Below the pieces are notes generated by a model that was not told where the DNA came from, did no database searches, and saw only the letters and a list, made by a program, of their open reading frames with translations. Below, piece by piece: positions 27,863 through 37,179 of a stretch of 64,000 bases of DNA (its first letter is position 1; each line of letters opens with the position of its first letter). The position numbers and the translations under genes were made by a program. The DNA comes from Phycisphaerales bacterium (GTDB lineage: Bacteria; Planctomycetota; Phycisphaerae; Phycisphaerales; UBA1924), in contig CAJPFG010000003.1 of the NCBI GenBank assembly GCA_905339235.1, forward strand, positions 186,001 to 250,000, written 5' to 3'.

Positions 27863-27954
27863 GCGCACAGATCGTAAACCGCCGGGGACCGGGCGTCCCT
27901 GTGAATCGAAACCTTGTTCGTGCGAGCCCATGGCACTTGCGCAGTCAGAGGAAG

Positions 27955-28539
27955 GTAGATCGGCCCTTCGCCGACATGAACCCGCACTGGGAGATGCGGC
28001 TGTGGACCGACGACAACCTGCCGCCGATTCTCAACCGCAACGCTTGGGCGGCGTGCGGCAATGTCGGCAGCACACCAGGCTGCGTGATGCGCTCGGACAT
28101 CCTGTAGTTCGAACTCCTGGCCCGCTTCGGCGGCGTCTACCTCGATACGGACGTGAAGCCGATCCCCCCGCTGGACGAGATATGCCCGCCCGAGGTCCGG
28201 TGCTGGGCGGCGTGCGAGCAGCTCGACATCGTCACCAACGCCGCGATTGGCTTCCCGCTCAATCACCCGGCGATGTGGCACGCGGTGGCGGTGGTCGAGG
28301 AGTCGTTCTTCGAGCGGCGGTATGTCGGCGATCAAGCCGGACTGGGGCTGCTCGCTCGCGTGGTCACCCAGTACGACGACGTGGAGCTCTCTCCGCCGGC
28401 GTACTTCCACCCGACGGTTGGTGAGACCAAGTCCAATCCCGATGTGAAACACTACCTTCTGGGCGCACATCTCTTTGCGGGAACGTGGGTGGAGGAGAAT
28501 CGACCGAAGCACAGTGTCTTGTGGAATGCCAATGCCTGA
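27955..28539 (+). pseudogene. Glycosyltransferase (GT32-like) pseudogene, 5'-truncated with in-frame stop
   Basis: The conceptual protein runs PFADMNPHWEMRLWTDDNLP to SDIL, a TAG stop at 28105-28107, then FELLARFGGVYLDTDVKPIP in the same frame. GGVYLDTDV is the DxD sugar-nucleotide motif of GT32/capsular glycosyltransferases. The usual N-terminal IPRIIHQ-type strand is absent. The gene is thus cut at the 5' end at the edge of the mobile-like module and carries a nonsense codon. It ends at TGA 28537-28539, 4 nt before the stop of copA on the other strand. Confidence 0.8.
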
Positions 28540-28543
28540 CCGC

Positions 28544-31000
28544 TCAACGAGAGTGGCGTAATCGGAGACTATTAAGCACGACGCTCACACTACTAAACGC
28601 CATCGCCGCGCTCGCGATGATCGGCGAGAGCAGCCAGCCCGTGAAAGGGAACAGCACGCCCGCCGCGATGGGGATGCCGACGACGTTGTAGATGAACGCC
28701 CAGAAGAGGTTCTGCCTGATTGTGCGCATGGTGGCGTGCGACAGCGCAATAGCCTGGGGAACGGCCCGGAGGTCGCCGCGCATGAGCGTGATGTCGGCGG
28801 ACTCCATCGCCACGTCCGTGCCTGTTCCGACCGCGAGGCCCACGTCGGCCTGGGCGAGCGCCGGGGCATCATTGATGCCGTCGCCGACCATTCCCACGAT
28901 GTGACCCTCGGCTTGGAGAGCCTTGACCTTGTCCGCCTTGTCCTTGGGCAGGACCTCGGCGAAGACCACATCGACGCCCACTTGCGAGCCGACCGCCTCG
29001 GCCGTCCGTTGGTTGTCGCCGGTCATCATGACCACACGCAGCCCGAGAGCGTGCATGGTGGCGATGGCCTCCTTCGACTCGGGCCGCACCGTGTCGGCGA
29101 CCGCAACGATCCCGGCTTCGCGCCCGTCCACGGCGACGAAAATGGGCGTGCGCCCCATCGCCGCCAAGCCCGCGGCCCTCTCCGCCAGCGTGGAGCGGAT
29201 GCCGCGCTGCTCAAGCAACGCCGCCTTGCCGACCAATACGCCGCGGCCATCCACCGTGGCCTCGATCCCATGCCCGACCACGGCCTGGAAGCCGGTCGGC
29301 TCGGTGAGGGGCAGCCCGCGTGCCGTGGCCTCACGCACGATCGCCGCGGCGAGCGGGTGCTCGCTGTACCGCTCGGCCGATGCGGACAGCCGGAGCAGCT
29401 CGCGTTCATCGAGTGGACCCCCGGGTGCCGGGATGACGTCGGTTACGGCGGGCTTGCCGTGCGTGATGGTGCCTGTCTTGTCGAGCACGATGACGGTCAG
29501 CTTGTGGGCGGTCTCCAGGGCCTCGCCGCCCTTGATCAGGATGCCCTTTTCCGCGCCGCGCCCGGTTCCCACCATGATCGCCGTTGGCGTAGCGAGCCCC
29601 AGGGCGCACGGGCACGCGATGATGAGCACGGAGACGGCCGTGACCAACGCCATACTCAGCCGAGAATCCACCGGCGAGACAAACCACCAGACCACGAAAG
29701 TTACGAGGGCGATCGCGATGACGATGGGCACAAACACGCCGCTGATCCTGTCGGCCAGGCGGGCGATCGGGGCCTTGCTCCCCTGGGCCTCTTGCACGAG
29801 CCGCACGATCTGCTGGAGGGCCGAGTCGGCCCCGACCTTGGTCGCCACCAGCCGCAGGGCGCCGGTCGTGTTCATCGTCGCTCCAAGGACGCTGTCACCG
29901 GCCGCCTTCTCGACCGGCACGCTCTCGCCGGTGAGCATCGACTCGTCCACCGCGGACTGGCCGCTCTCGACACTCCCGTCTACAGGTATCTTCTCGCCGG
30001 GGCGCACCAGCACGCGGTCACCCACGACGACGGTTTCAATGGGCACGTCCTGTTCGGTGCCATTCCGCAGAACGCGAGCCGTCCTGGCCTGCATCCCGAT
30101 GAGCCGCTTGATAGCGGCACTCGTCCGCCCTGTCGCCCGGGCCTCGAAGTACTTGCCCAACAGGATCAGCACGATGATGATGGCCGCGGCCTCGTAGTAC
30201 ACGGGCACCATCGCCATGCCGTCCATCGTCCCCGCCGCGTGCGCCGTCTTCGCTACGGCCCCGCCGACACCCGCAAAGAAGCTGGGCCAGATCGTCGCTG
30301 CGAGCGAGTAGAGGTACGCCGCGCCGGTCCCCATCGCCACCAGCGTGTCCATGTTGGCGCTGAAGTGCCGAAGGCCTTTCCACGCGGAGCGGAAGAACTG
30401 CCAGCCGCACCAGAACATCACCGGCGTCGTCAAGACGAGCTGGAGCCAGTTGATCCAGGGAACGTTCAGTGCCTCGATCTTGCCGTGCGACATGGCGATG
30501 ACCAGCACCGGCAGCGACAACGCCGCGCCGACGATTGTCTTGGTGAGCAGCCGCCGCGTCTCCGCCTCCCCGACATGCATGTGCGCCGAATGGTCCTCGC
30601 CGCCGCTCACAGAATGCTCAGCGTGCGCGCCAGTTCCCTGCGCCGCGAGCATCGCCGCATGGTCGTGACCAGCCTGCCCATGGGCGGGATTCACCGCTGC
30701 GTGTTTGGCTCCAGCCGCCGGGGGCACGATCGCCTTGTACCCGATGTCGTCCACGGCCTTGGCAAGCGCCGCCGGCCCCGTTGTCGCTGGATCGTACTTC
30801 ACGGTCGCCACCTTGGTGGCGAAGTTCACGTTCGCCGACGACACCCCCGGCTGTTTCGCCAGTCGCCTTTCGACGCGGCTCGCGCACGAAGCGCACGTCA
30901 TCCCTTCGATCGGCAGGTCGGCCCGCTCGCTGGCTGGCGGTGCTTCCGCATTGTGCATCGAGTCGCCCGCGTGGTTGTTGTGGTGATCGTGGTTACTCAA
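28544..31000 (-). CDS. copA: Cu(I)-exporting P1B-type ATPase
   Basis: An 818-residue inner-membrane pump that exports cytoplasmic copper at ATP cost. The N terminus is His-rich ([11 protein letters not shown]), followed by one HMA domain with [15 protein letters not shown] (residues ~33-100) and a second His-rich linker. The membrane core has [20 protein letters not shown] (CPC motif), the phosphorylation site [26 protein letters not shown], and near the C terminus [14 protein letters not shown]. These match Cu(I) rather than Zn or Cd pumps. It is the last gene of the copZ-csoR-TM-CDF-copA run, under a probable CsoR operator. Confidence 0.96.
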   Translation of the reverse strand: MSNHDHHNNHAGDSMHNAEAPPASERADLPIEGMTCASCASRVERRLAKQPGVSSANVNFATKVATVKYDPATTGPAALAKAVDDIGYKAIVPPAAGAKHAAVNPAHGQAGHDHAAMLAAQGTGAHAEHSVSGGEDHSAHMHVGEAETRRLLTKTIVGAALSLPVLVIAMSHGKIEALNVPWINWLQLVLTTPVMFWCGWQFFRSAWKGLRHFSANMDTLVAMGTGAAYLYSLAATIWPSFFAGVGGAVAKTAHAAGTMDGMAMVPVYYEAAAIIIVLILLGKYFEARATGRTSAAIKRLIGMQARTARVLRNGTEQDVPIETVVVGDRVLVRPGEKIPVDGSVESGQSAVDESMLTGESVPVEKAAGDSVLGATMNTTGALRLVATKVGADSALQQIVRLVQEAQGSKAPIARLADRISGVFVPIVIAIALVTFVVWWFVSPVDSRLSMALVTAVSVLIIACPCALGLATPTAIMVGTGRGAEKGILIKGGEALETAHKLTVIVLDKTGTITHGKPAVTDVIPAPGGPLDERELLRLSASAERYSEHPLAAAIVREATARGLPLTEPTGFQAVVGHGIEATVDGRGVLVGKAALLEQRGIRSTLAERAAGLAAMGRTPIFVAVDGREAGIVAVADTVRPESKEAIATMHALGLRVVMMTGDNQRTAEAVGSQVGVDVVFAEVLPKDKADKVKALQAEGHIVGMVGDGINDAPALAQADVGLAVGTGTDVAMESADITLMRGDLRAVPQAIALSHATMRTIRQNLFWAFIYNVVGIPIAAGVLFPFTGWLLSPIIASAAMAFSSVSVVLNSLRLRHSR

Positions 31001-31006
31001 AGCCAG

Positions 31007-31690
31007 TTATCCTCTGCCGCCTGCACATCCACCCGCCGCGCACCCGCACGCCTCACCGCACCACGCGCTGCGGGCTTCCTTCACGATGAACGGCACGAGC
31101 AACAGCCCCGCGACCGGGTCCGCCCAGGCCCATCCGAGCGCGGCGTTCATCGCAAGCCCCACGAATGTCGCCAGCGAGAGCCACCAGCACGCGAGCGTCT
31201 GCACGCCGTCGGCCCGCACCGCCGCGCTGTTGAGTTCCCGCGCCACGCGCCGCTTGGCCAGGTACAAGCCCGGCATGACCACGAGCGAGACCGCCGTGAG
31301 CACGAGGCCGACCACGCTTTCCCTGGACTCCGGCCCCCATCCCGCCAATCGCCGCATCGATTCAGAAGCGATGTACGCCGCGAGCACCCACAACAGCCCC
31401 GACATCCACCGCATGGCTTTACGCTCGCTCGCGTCCGTTCGCGCGGCTTCGCGCGCCGTCCACAACCGCCACGCGATGACCGCCGCGCTGGCCGTTTCGA
31501 TGAACGAGTTGATCCCGAAGCCCACCAGGGCCACCGAATCGGCGACCTCGCCCGCCCACACCGCGATCACGCCCTCGGTCACGTTCCAGACCAGCGAAAT
31601 CACCGTACACCACCACCCGATGCGGACCCATCGCGCCAGGCGCGTCGAGCTGGTGGTTTCAAGCGCGGTTGTTGGAGCGATGGTGGTCAT
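31007..31690 (-). CDS. CDF-like cation transporter
   Basis: A 227-residue membrane protein with about six hydrophobic segments. VADSVALVGFGINSFIETAS in helix 2 and WADPVAGLLLVPFIVKEARS in helix 5 follow the cation diffusion facilitator pattern with metal-site Asp residues. The C terminus replaces the usual cytoplasmic domain by a Cys-rich tail (CGEACGCAAGGCAGG). It lies 6 nt before copA. It probably moves a divalent cation or copper; ion not determined. Confidence 0.82.
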   Translation of the reverse strand: MTTIAPTTALETTSSTRLARWVRIGWWCTVISLVWNVTEGVIAVWAGEVADSVALVGFGINSFIETASAAVIAWRLWTAREAARTDASERKAMRWMSGLLWVLAAYIASESMRRLAGWGPESRESVVGLVLTAVSLVVMPGLYLAKRRVARELNSAAVRADGVQTLACWWLSLATFVGLAMNAALGWAWADPVAGLLLVPFIVKEARSAWCGEACGCAAGGCAGGRG

Positions 31691-31693
31691 GGA

Positions 31694-31888
31694 TCAACGC
31701 CCCGTCAGCGGTCCGGGAGCAGTCTGGGCGGTCGAGGTCGCCGCCGGCTCCTTTGCCCGAGCATCCTTCTTGAGCACCGCGGCCGCGATGAGCGCGCCGA
31801 CCACCGCTACGCCCACGATCAAGGGCACGAACTTCCTCCATCCCGTCGCCGGGGGTCTGTTGTCATGGCATCCGCAGTTGCAACTCAT
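31694..31888 (-). CDS. Small Cys-rich single-membrane-pass protein
   Basis: 64 residues: MSCNCGCHDNRPP, then one hydrophobic helix (FVPLIVGVAVVGALIAAAVL) and a Lys/Ala/Pro tail. The CxCGCH start could bind metal on the cytoplasmic side. It lies 3 nt upstream of the CDF-like gene and 24 nt after csoR, inside the same run. No family recognised. Confidence 0.7.
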   Translation of the reverse strand: MSCNCGCHDNRPPATGWRKFVPLIVGVAVVGALIAAAVLKKDARAKEPAATSTAQTAPGPLTGR

Positions 31889-31912
31889 GGTTCACCCCTC
31901 GGTCATGCGCGC

Positions 31913-32332
31913 TCACCTCGCGACCTTGCCCACCAGTTCCAACAGTTCCTCGATCATGTCGTCTCGCTTGGCTTCATCCGCTTGCATGGCCGCCGCGGCG
32001 CAGTGCGTGAGGTGGTTCCGCAGCAGGTTCTTGGCGACCGAGCGCAGCGATTCCTGTACTGCCGCAGCCTGCTGGATGATGTCGGCGCAGTAGCGGTCCT
32101 CCTCGATCATCGCCGCGATGCCGCGCACCTGCCCCTCGATCCGCCGCAGGTGCTTGAGATTGGACGCCTTGATCGCGACATCCACACCGACGGCGTGCGC
32201 CCCCGGCCCCACACCGTCGCGGACCGGGCCGGAGGGCGCCCCCGCCCCGGGCACGCACCCGCACGCTGCGCCGTTCAACCCTGATCGCGCCGCACGCTCG
32301 GAAGCACTCTTGCTCGACTTGCGCTTGGCCAT
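31913..32332 (-). CDS. csoR: CsoR/DUF156-family metal-sensing repressor
   Basis: About 139 residues; an alternative ATG lies 6 nt upstream. A Ser/Ala/Gly-rich N-terminal extension (~50 residues) precedes the helical CsoR core: LKHLRRIEGQVRGIAAMIEE, DRYCADIIQQAAAVQESLRS, and NHLTHCAAAAM. The Cys of RYC with the His and Cys of NHLTHC give the Cu(I)-binding C-H-C set. Apo-CsoR represses; copper binding releases DNA. The adjacent 17-bp palindrome at 32723 is a likely operator, with a second copy at 51541. Confidence 0.92.
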   Translation of the reverse strand: MAKRKSSKSASERAARSGLNGAACGCVPGAGAPSGPVRDGVGPGAHAVGVDVAIKASNLKHLRRIEGQVRGIAAMIEEDRYCADIIQQAAAVQESLRSVAKNLLRNHLTHCAAAAMQADEAKRDDMIEELLELVGKVAR

Positions 32333-32368
32333 CGCCATTGCTCCTTGGTTCCGTGCTTCAGCGTCCAC

Positions 32369-32701
32369 TCACCCGCAGCAACCGCCAGCGGGCTTCGCCC
32401 CCGAGGCGTCCTTGGCTCCGCCGCAACAGCCGCCGCCGCCCTTGGCCGGTCTTCTTGAACCCGCGGCAGCAGCGTCATTCACCGCCTTTGCCGGATATCC
32501 GGCCTCGTCGAGCGCGGCCACGGCCTTGCCCGCCGCCCATCCGTCATCCATTTCGATCACCGCCGAACCCACCGTCACCAACTTGACCTTCAATCCCGGC
32601 ACCGCCGAGAGGGCCTTGGTGACGGCCTGCACGCAGTGCCCGCAGGTCATGCCGTCGATGGAAAGCGTGGTGGACTGAACGTGCTGAGTTGTTGTGTTCA
32701 T
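32369..32701 (-). CDS. CopZ-like HMA metallochaperone with Cys-rich tail
   Basis: A 110-residue protein. The HMA domain (residues ~10-75) has TTLSIDGMTCGHCVQAVTKA with the CxxC pair. The tail GGGGCCGGAKDASGAKPAGG ends CCG and may hold extra metal. It is cytoplasmic with no signal peptide. It would deliver copper to CopA or to CsoR. It is first in the run copZ-csoR-TM-CDF-copA, 21 nt downstream of the proposed operator. Confidence 0.9.
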   Translation of the reverse strand: MNTTTQHVQSTTLSIDGMTCGHCVQAVTKALSAVPGLKVKLVTVGSAVIEMDDGWAAGKAVAALDEAGYPAKAVNDAAAAGSRRPAKGGGGCCGGAKDASGAKPAGGCCG

Positions 32702-32722
32702 GCTGAGTTCCTTTTAGGAAGT

Positions 32723-32739
32723 ATACTCCCCCGGAGTAT
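32723..32739. promoter_or_regulatory. Probable CsoR operator
   Basis: ATACTCC-CCC-GGAGTAT, a perfect 7-bp inverted repeat with a CCC centre, in the style of known GC-centred CsoR sites. It ends 21 nt before the copZ-like start. An almost identical site is at 51541-51557. Confidence 0.75.
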
Positions 32740-32794
32740 GTACGTCGGCGTCTGCCAGCGGGTTCACCGCGGCTCCTTCTTGCTCGGCTTGGGA

Positions 32795-34126
32795 TTAGAC
32801 CGGCTCCGCGACCGACCCCGTTGGGTGCTCGTACCAGCCCGGGTCTGTCCCTACGGTCAGATCCTTCCGGACCTTCAAGACGGTGAACATCCCGCCCGCG
32901 TCGATCTCGTCGAACGGGCCCTCGGTGCTGCTGCCGATAGTGTTCTTCGGGCGGCCCATCTCCATCATGTGCCCCATGCCTACCGAGAGAGGCATCGCAC
33001 CGGGCAGCGCCTTGGCGAGCCGCTCGTTCACTTCGCTCGTGTCTATGCCCACGACGATGGGCAGATTGTGCCCCATGCCGTTCATCAGGTGGTGGACCTT
33101 GTGGCAGTGGAACGCCCAGTCACCCTCGTTGTCCGCGACGAACTCAATGTCGCGCGTCGCGCCCGTGGGAACGTTGACGGTGACCTCCGGCCACTGCGCC
33201 GACTCGGGGATCGGGCCGCCGTCGGTGCCCGTGACCTTGAACGAGTAGCCGTGCAGGTGGATGGGGTGCGCGTTGGTCGTGCTCAGGTTGCCGATGCGGA
33301 TGCGGACACGCTCACCGATGCGGGCCAGGAGCGGGGACGTGCCGGGGAAGACGCGGCCGTTGAACGTGAAAAGATTGAACGCGGTCATTTCCGTGGGGTC
33401 GGGCGTGGCCGCGCCGGGTGCGACCGCCCACTCGTTGAGGAGGATGGCGTAGTCCCGATCGACCGCGGGTTGGCGGGCCTCCTTGGGGTGGACAACAAAT
33501 AGCCCCATCATTCCCAGACCCATCTGGAACATCTCGTCGAAGTGCGGGTGGTACATGTAGGTGCCGTGCCCGCGGATCGTCCACTCGTACTTGAAGGTCT
33601 GCCCGGGGCGGATGTGCTTCTGCGTCAGGCCGCCGACCCCGTCCATGCCGTTGGGGAGCAGCAGGCCGTGCCAGTGGACGGTGGTGTGCACCGGAAGGTT
33701 GTTGGTCACGAGGATGCGGATGCGGTCCCCCTCGACCGCCTCGATCATCGGTCCTGGAGACTGGCCGTTGTACCCCCAGCAGTTCACCACCAGTCCCGGG
33801 GCGAACTCGCGGGCGACGGGTTCGGCGGTGAGGCGGAAGACCTTCACGCCGTTGTCCAACTCGAACGGAAGCGTGGGCGAATCCGGAGCAATGACCGGGC
33901 GGTAGAGAAGGTTCGCGGGTGCCGCCACCGGGCTGGGCGCATGCCCCTCATGCCCTTGCGCGGGCGGGGTGGGGGGCGGGGAGGGCGGCGTCGCCGCGGG
34001 CTTGTGGCCTTGGTGCTCGGGCTGCATGCTCGCCGCGGCGCGCATCATGGGGGTGATGGCGACAAGACCGGCCGTCGTCGCAAGGACCTGTCGCCGAGTA
34101 AGCGTGGATTGGTCGTTGGTGTTCAT
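32795..34126 (-). CDS. Multicopper oxidase (three-domain laccase-like)
   Basis: A 443-residue exported protein. The N terminus TRRQVLATTAGLVAITPM is a twin-arginine signal, followed by a His/Pro linker. All four copper motifs are visible: HWHG near residue 152, HPHFDEM near 194, HPIHLHGYSF near 287, and FHCHKVHHLMNGM near 342. The last provides T1 and trinuclear ligands. It couples oxidation of Cu(I) or phenolic substrates to O2 reduction. It lies 7 nt after the TolC gene. Confidence 0.94.
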   Translation of the reverse strand: MNTNDQSTLTRRQVLATTAGLVAITPMMRAAASMQPEHQGHKPAATPPSPPPTPPAQGHEGHAPSPVAAPANLLYRPVIAPDSPTLPFELDNGVKVFRLTAEPVAREFAPGLVVNCWGYNGQSPGPMIEAVEGDRIRILVTNNLPVHTTVHWHGLLLPNGMDGVGGLTQKHIRPGQTFKYEWTIRGHGTYMYHPHFDEMFQMGLGMMGLFVVHPKEARQPAVDRDYAILLNEWAVAPGAATPDPTEMTAFNLFTFNGRVFPGTSPLLARIGERVRIRIGNLSTTNAHPIHLHGYSFKVTGTDGGPIPESAQWPEVTVNVPTGATRDIEFVADNEGDWAFHCHKVHHLMNGMGHNLPIVVGIDTSEVNERLAKALPGAMPLSVGMGHMMEMGRPKNTIGSSTEGPFDEIDAGGMFTVLKVRKDLTVGTDPGWYEHPTGSVAEPV

Positions 34127-34132
34127 GGCGGT

Positions 34133-35593
34133 TCACCTCGGCTGGTGCTGCTGGTGGGGATTCGGGGGGGATGTGGGCGGCGGCGGTGGAGCGGCCTCCG
34201 CCGCCGACGGGTTGGCGGCAGGCAACGGAACGTCCGGGAGGCGCGTGCCGACGGCGACCTCGAGGTCCGACCGGGCGGTCCAGTACTCCTGGAGCGCCCG
34301 CGCGAAGCCGGTCTCGGCCGTGGTGAGCTCGGACTTCGTAGTCAGGAGTTCGAAGACTCCAACGAACATCGAGTTGTACCGGTCCTGCACGGCGGCGAGC
34401 GTGGCCCGTCGCAGAGGCAGGATCTCGTCGCGGTAAAGCACCACGACCTCGCGTGCCGCCGAGACACGCTGCAGCGCGGTGCGGACCTCCGTGCGGGCCT
34501 GCCCCTGCAGCGCGGTGCGCCGCCGCTGCACCTGGCGGATCACCGCCTCCTGGCGGGCGATCTCGCCCTGGCGCTGGTTGAAGATCGGGAGCTCAGCCGA
34601 GAAGTGCGGGCCGGTGGTGTACTGCCCGTCGGTGCTCTCTTCCGTCTCCACGCCGACCTGTACGGTCGAGAGCCACCACTTCTTGCTCAGCTCGAGGGCG
34701 TATTCCTGCCTCTGCACCTCCGCGTCGGCCGCCTTCACGTCAAGCCTGGAGCCGAGCGCAAGGGCGAGCAGTTCGTCCTCGCCCGGTTCGCCGCTGGTCG
34801 GTCCGGGCGCCTCGCGCACGAGCATCCAAGCCACTGGCCGGTCGGTCAGGCCCATGAGGGCTCGCAGCCGTTCCAGACTTGCCCGCTCCGCAGATCGGGC
34901 CTGAAGGAGCGAGAGTGTTGCCTGTTGGTACGCGCTGCGGTCCGCGGCGACGCGCAGGTCGTCCGCGTTTCCGGAGGCGCCCTGCGCCCGCGAGAGGTCG
35001 AGCGCCAACCGCGCGACCTCCGCCAGGCTCTCTTGTGCGCGCACCGCCGCGGAGTCCGCCTGCAACGCGAAGTACGCGGCGCGGGTGTCGGCGGCCAGGC
35101 GCACGACCTGCTGTGTGACGAGCCGCAGCGTCTGGTCCTCTGAGGCATTCGCGAGCCGCTGGCGGACCGGCACGAGGAAGGCGTCCAGAAGCCACGCGTC
35201 GATCCCGATGTTCCAGTTGAGACCGCTCGGGGGCGAGCTGGGGAATCGGAAGAACCCGGCAATATCGGGATTGCGGAGCTGCCCGGCGGTCACGACCTCC
35301 GCCTGGGCGATGCCGAGGTCCTCGAACGTGGCCTGCAGGCCGGCGTTGTTGAACAGCGCGACTTGAACGGCGTCGTCGGCGCTGAGCGGCTGCCCGAGCA
35401 GCGCCGCGATCCGCTGGTCCACCAGGTCGTCCGCCGCTGTCCCCTGTCGCCACTCGACGCGGCCGCCGACGCGTGCCAACGTGTCGGCCTGAACCTCCGG
35501 GAAGCGTTGGTCAGGAGTCACCGATGCGCACCCGCCAACGCCGGCGGCGATGAGGAACGCGAGTGCGATGGCTTTGGATCGTGTGGTTCTCAT
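34133..35593 (-). CDS. TolC-family outer-membrane efflux lipoprotein
   Basis: A 486-residue protein. The signal IALAFLIAAGVGGCASVTPD contains a lipobox Cys. The body has the two repeated long-helix blocks of outer-membrane efflux proteins (AEVVTAGQLRNPDIAGFFRF; KSELTTAETGFARALQEYWT). The Pro-rich tail ends NPHQQHQPR. It forms the outer-membrane channel of an RND or ABC pump. A second TolC gene is present in the island, so this one may serve a different pump. Confidence 0.9.
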   Translation of the reverse strand: MRTTRSKAIALAFLIAAGVGGCASVTPDQRFPEVQADTLARVGGRVEWRQGTAADDLVDQRIAALLGQPLSADDAVQVALFNNAGLQATFEDLGIAQAEVVTAGQLRNPDIAGFFRFPSSPPSGLNWNIGIDAWLLDAFLVPVRQRLANASEDQTLRLVTQQVVRLAADTRAAYFALQADSAAVRAQESLAEVARLALDLSRAQGASGNADDLRVAADRSAYQQATLSLLQARSAERASLERLRALMGLTDRPVAWMLVREAPGPTSGEPGEDELLALALGSRLDVKAADAEVQRQEYALELSKKWWLSTVQVGVETEESTDGQYTTGPHFSAELPIFNQRQGEIARQEAVIRQVQRRRTALQGQARTEVRTALQRVSAAREVVVLYRDEILPLRRATLAAVQDRYNSMFVGVFELLTTKSELTTAETGFARALQEYWTARSDLEVAVGTRLPDVPLPAANPSAAEAAPPPPPTSPPNPHQQHQPR

Positions 35594-35614
35594 GCGCGTC
35601 TCCGTACTCGGCGC

Positions 35615-36433
35615 TCAGTGGTGCTTGTACCAGCCGACTCCCTTGATGTCGTTCCACGAGTTGGTCTTGTGGCACAGGAAGCACTGGCTTACCTCTGCGT
35701 GCTCGATGCCCGCCACTTTCATCGAGACCATGTGGAAGTGCTCCATGTAGTGGCTCGGGGGCGCCTGATGGCACTGGGCGCAGTCGGTCGAGAGCGAGGA
35801 GGGGTGGCGGAATTCAGGGATCGTCCACCCGCCCCCCCCTCCCCCCCAACCCTGCACCACGCCCGTGGCGTGGCAGGACGCGCAGTTGGTCCCCATGAGG
35901 CCGCGGTGCGGGTCCTGGTTCGCGTGGCAGGCGTTGCAGTCGAGCGTGAGCTCGCGGGCGGCGATCCGTGGATGGGGAGGCGTCGCGTTCGATGCCTTGG
36001 CGATCGCCTCGAGGATCTGCTCCGGCGTGCCAGCGCGGGCTGGGGCCGTGCGCGCCGCCGCGTCGACCAGCGCGTTGTGGACCATCGCCACAGGTCGGTG
36101 CTCGTGGCCGAGGTGCTCGACGTGGCACCCCGTGCACGCGCCGATGTCGGCGTGGAAGCGGGTGCTCTGCTTGGCCAGAAGACCCTCCGCCGCGCCCCCG
36201 CTCGCGTGGCAGGCTATGCACTTGTCGGCGGTCGGACCTTTGTGCGGGGTGTGGCATGACTCGCACCGGGACGAGAGGAACTCGTGCTTGGCCGAGAGCG
36301 GACCGGGGTTGACAAAGTCGGCCCAGCCGGGAGCGGCGGCCGTGCCCCCGCGGTGCGAGACAAACGGCAGTGCCGCGGCGGCCCCGAGCGCCCCGACCAT
36401 CACGACCGCGTAGATGATCTCGAGTTTCTTCAT
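35615..36433 (-). CDS. Seven-haem membrane-anchored cytochrome c
   Basis: About 272 residues. One N-terminal helix (IIYAVVMVGALGAAAALPFV) anchors it to the membrane with the haem part periplasmic. Seven CxxCH sites are seen: CESCH, CIACH, CTGCH, CNACH, CASCH, CAQCH, CFLCH. Extra His residues could be distal ligands. It resembles NapC/NrfH- and cytochrome c7-type electron carriers but I cannot assign a closer family. Its start overlaps the stop of the b-type membrane gene by 4 nt, which implies a complex. Confidence 0.92.
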   Translation of the reverse strand: MKKLEIIYAVVMVGALGAAAALPFVSHRGGTAAAPGWADFVNPGPLSAKHEFLSSRCESCHTPHKGPTADKCIACHASGGAAEGLLAKQSTRFHADIGACTGCHVEHLGHEHRPVAMVHNALVDAAARTAPARAGTPEQILEAIAKASNATPPHPRIAARELTLDCNACHANQDPHRGLMGTNCASCHATGVVQGWGGGGGGWTIPEFRHPSSLSTDCAQCHQAPPSHYMEHFHMVSMKVAGIEHAEVSQCFLCHKTNSWNDIKGVGWYKHH

Positions 36434-37176
36434 GGGAGCCACCGGATTCCGAAGTACCAGGCCGACCAGATGTGCATGGCCAGCAGCGCATAGAGGATGA
36501 TGGCGATCACGATGTGGCACGCGAGCCAGCGACCGAACATGCCCTTGATTAGCTCATGAGACTTGATGGCGTACTCGACGTCCGCGATCGACTCCGACAA
36601 CTTGAACGCACGCGCCGGTGCCGTTAGCTCGGCTTGACGAACGAAGAACGGCGCGGCGAGGCGTGAAAAGAAGCCCGCGAAGGGCTTCAGACGCGCGGCC
36701 TTGTCGGGCTCCTTGATCAACTCGCCCGCGGTGCGCTCGTAGGCAACGCGCAGCCCCGCGAGCAGTTGCTGCCGGTCACGCATGCCCATCGACATCCGGG
36801 CCATGAGGTACCGGCCCACGAAGCCGCTCAGAGCCACGATCAGCATCACCGCGGTCAAGGCGATTCCCAGCGGGCTCTCGAACCGGTGGCCGCTGTGGAG
36901 CACCCCGAGGATCGGGGCGAGCACGCCCGCGTAGATGTGGATGGCCAGGAGAGTCCGCATCGACACGCCGTGCGTAACACGCTTCTTGAGGAAGGGCACA
37001 CGCTTGACGACCAGGTAGGCCAGCGGCACGAGCATGAGGGCCGCCGCCGAGATCCCCAGCACGCCGCCCGCAAGGCTGCCCGGGAACCTCGGGTCGCGGT
37101 GGACGTAGAATCCGAGCACCAAGACCACCAGGAGCAGGACGAGGCCGGTCACGATGGCACGTTCGCGTTCCTGCAT
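36430..37176 (-). CDS. Membrane cytochrome b-like protein
   Basis: A 248-residue protein with about five hydrophobic helices. Four His residues lie in or beside helices: LAIHIYAGVLAPI, VLHSGHRFE, LACHIVIAIIL and LLAMHIWSAWY. This is the spacing expected for one or two bis-His b-haems. A ~90-residue soluble loop lies between helices four and five. It sits between the flavin/2Fe-2S reductase gene and the seven-haem cytochrome gene, with 3 nt and -4 nt spacing. A transmembrane electron conduit role is inference. Confidence 0.75.
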   Translation of the reverse strand: MQERERAIVTGLVLLLVVLVLGFYVHRDPRFPGSLAGGVLGISAAALMLVPLAYLVVKRVPFLKKRVTHGVSMRTLLAIHIYAGVLAPILGVLHSGHRFESPLGIALTAVMLIVALSGFVGRYLMARMSMGMRDRQQLLAGLRVAYERTAGELIKEPDKAARLKPFAGFFSRLAAPFFVRQAELTAPARAFKLSESIADVEYAIKSHELIKGMFGRWLACHIVIAIILYALLAMHIWSAWYFGIRWLP

Positions 37177-37179
37177 GCT

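Noticed and set aside
20283-27960. Attachment-site direct repeats around the replication module
   Set aside because: I compared both flanks by eye and saw no shared repeat longer than chance.
28736-32284. A very long open frame opposite copA, the CDF gene and csoR
   Set aside because: It is a high-GC antisense shadow: no recognisable domain, and the opposite strand holds four clear metal genes.
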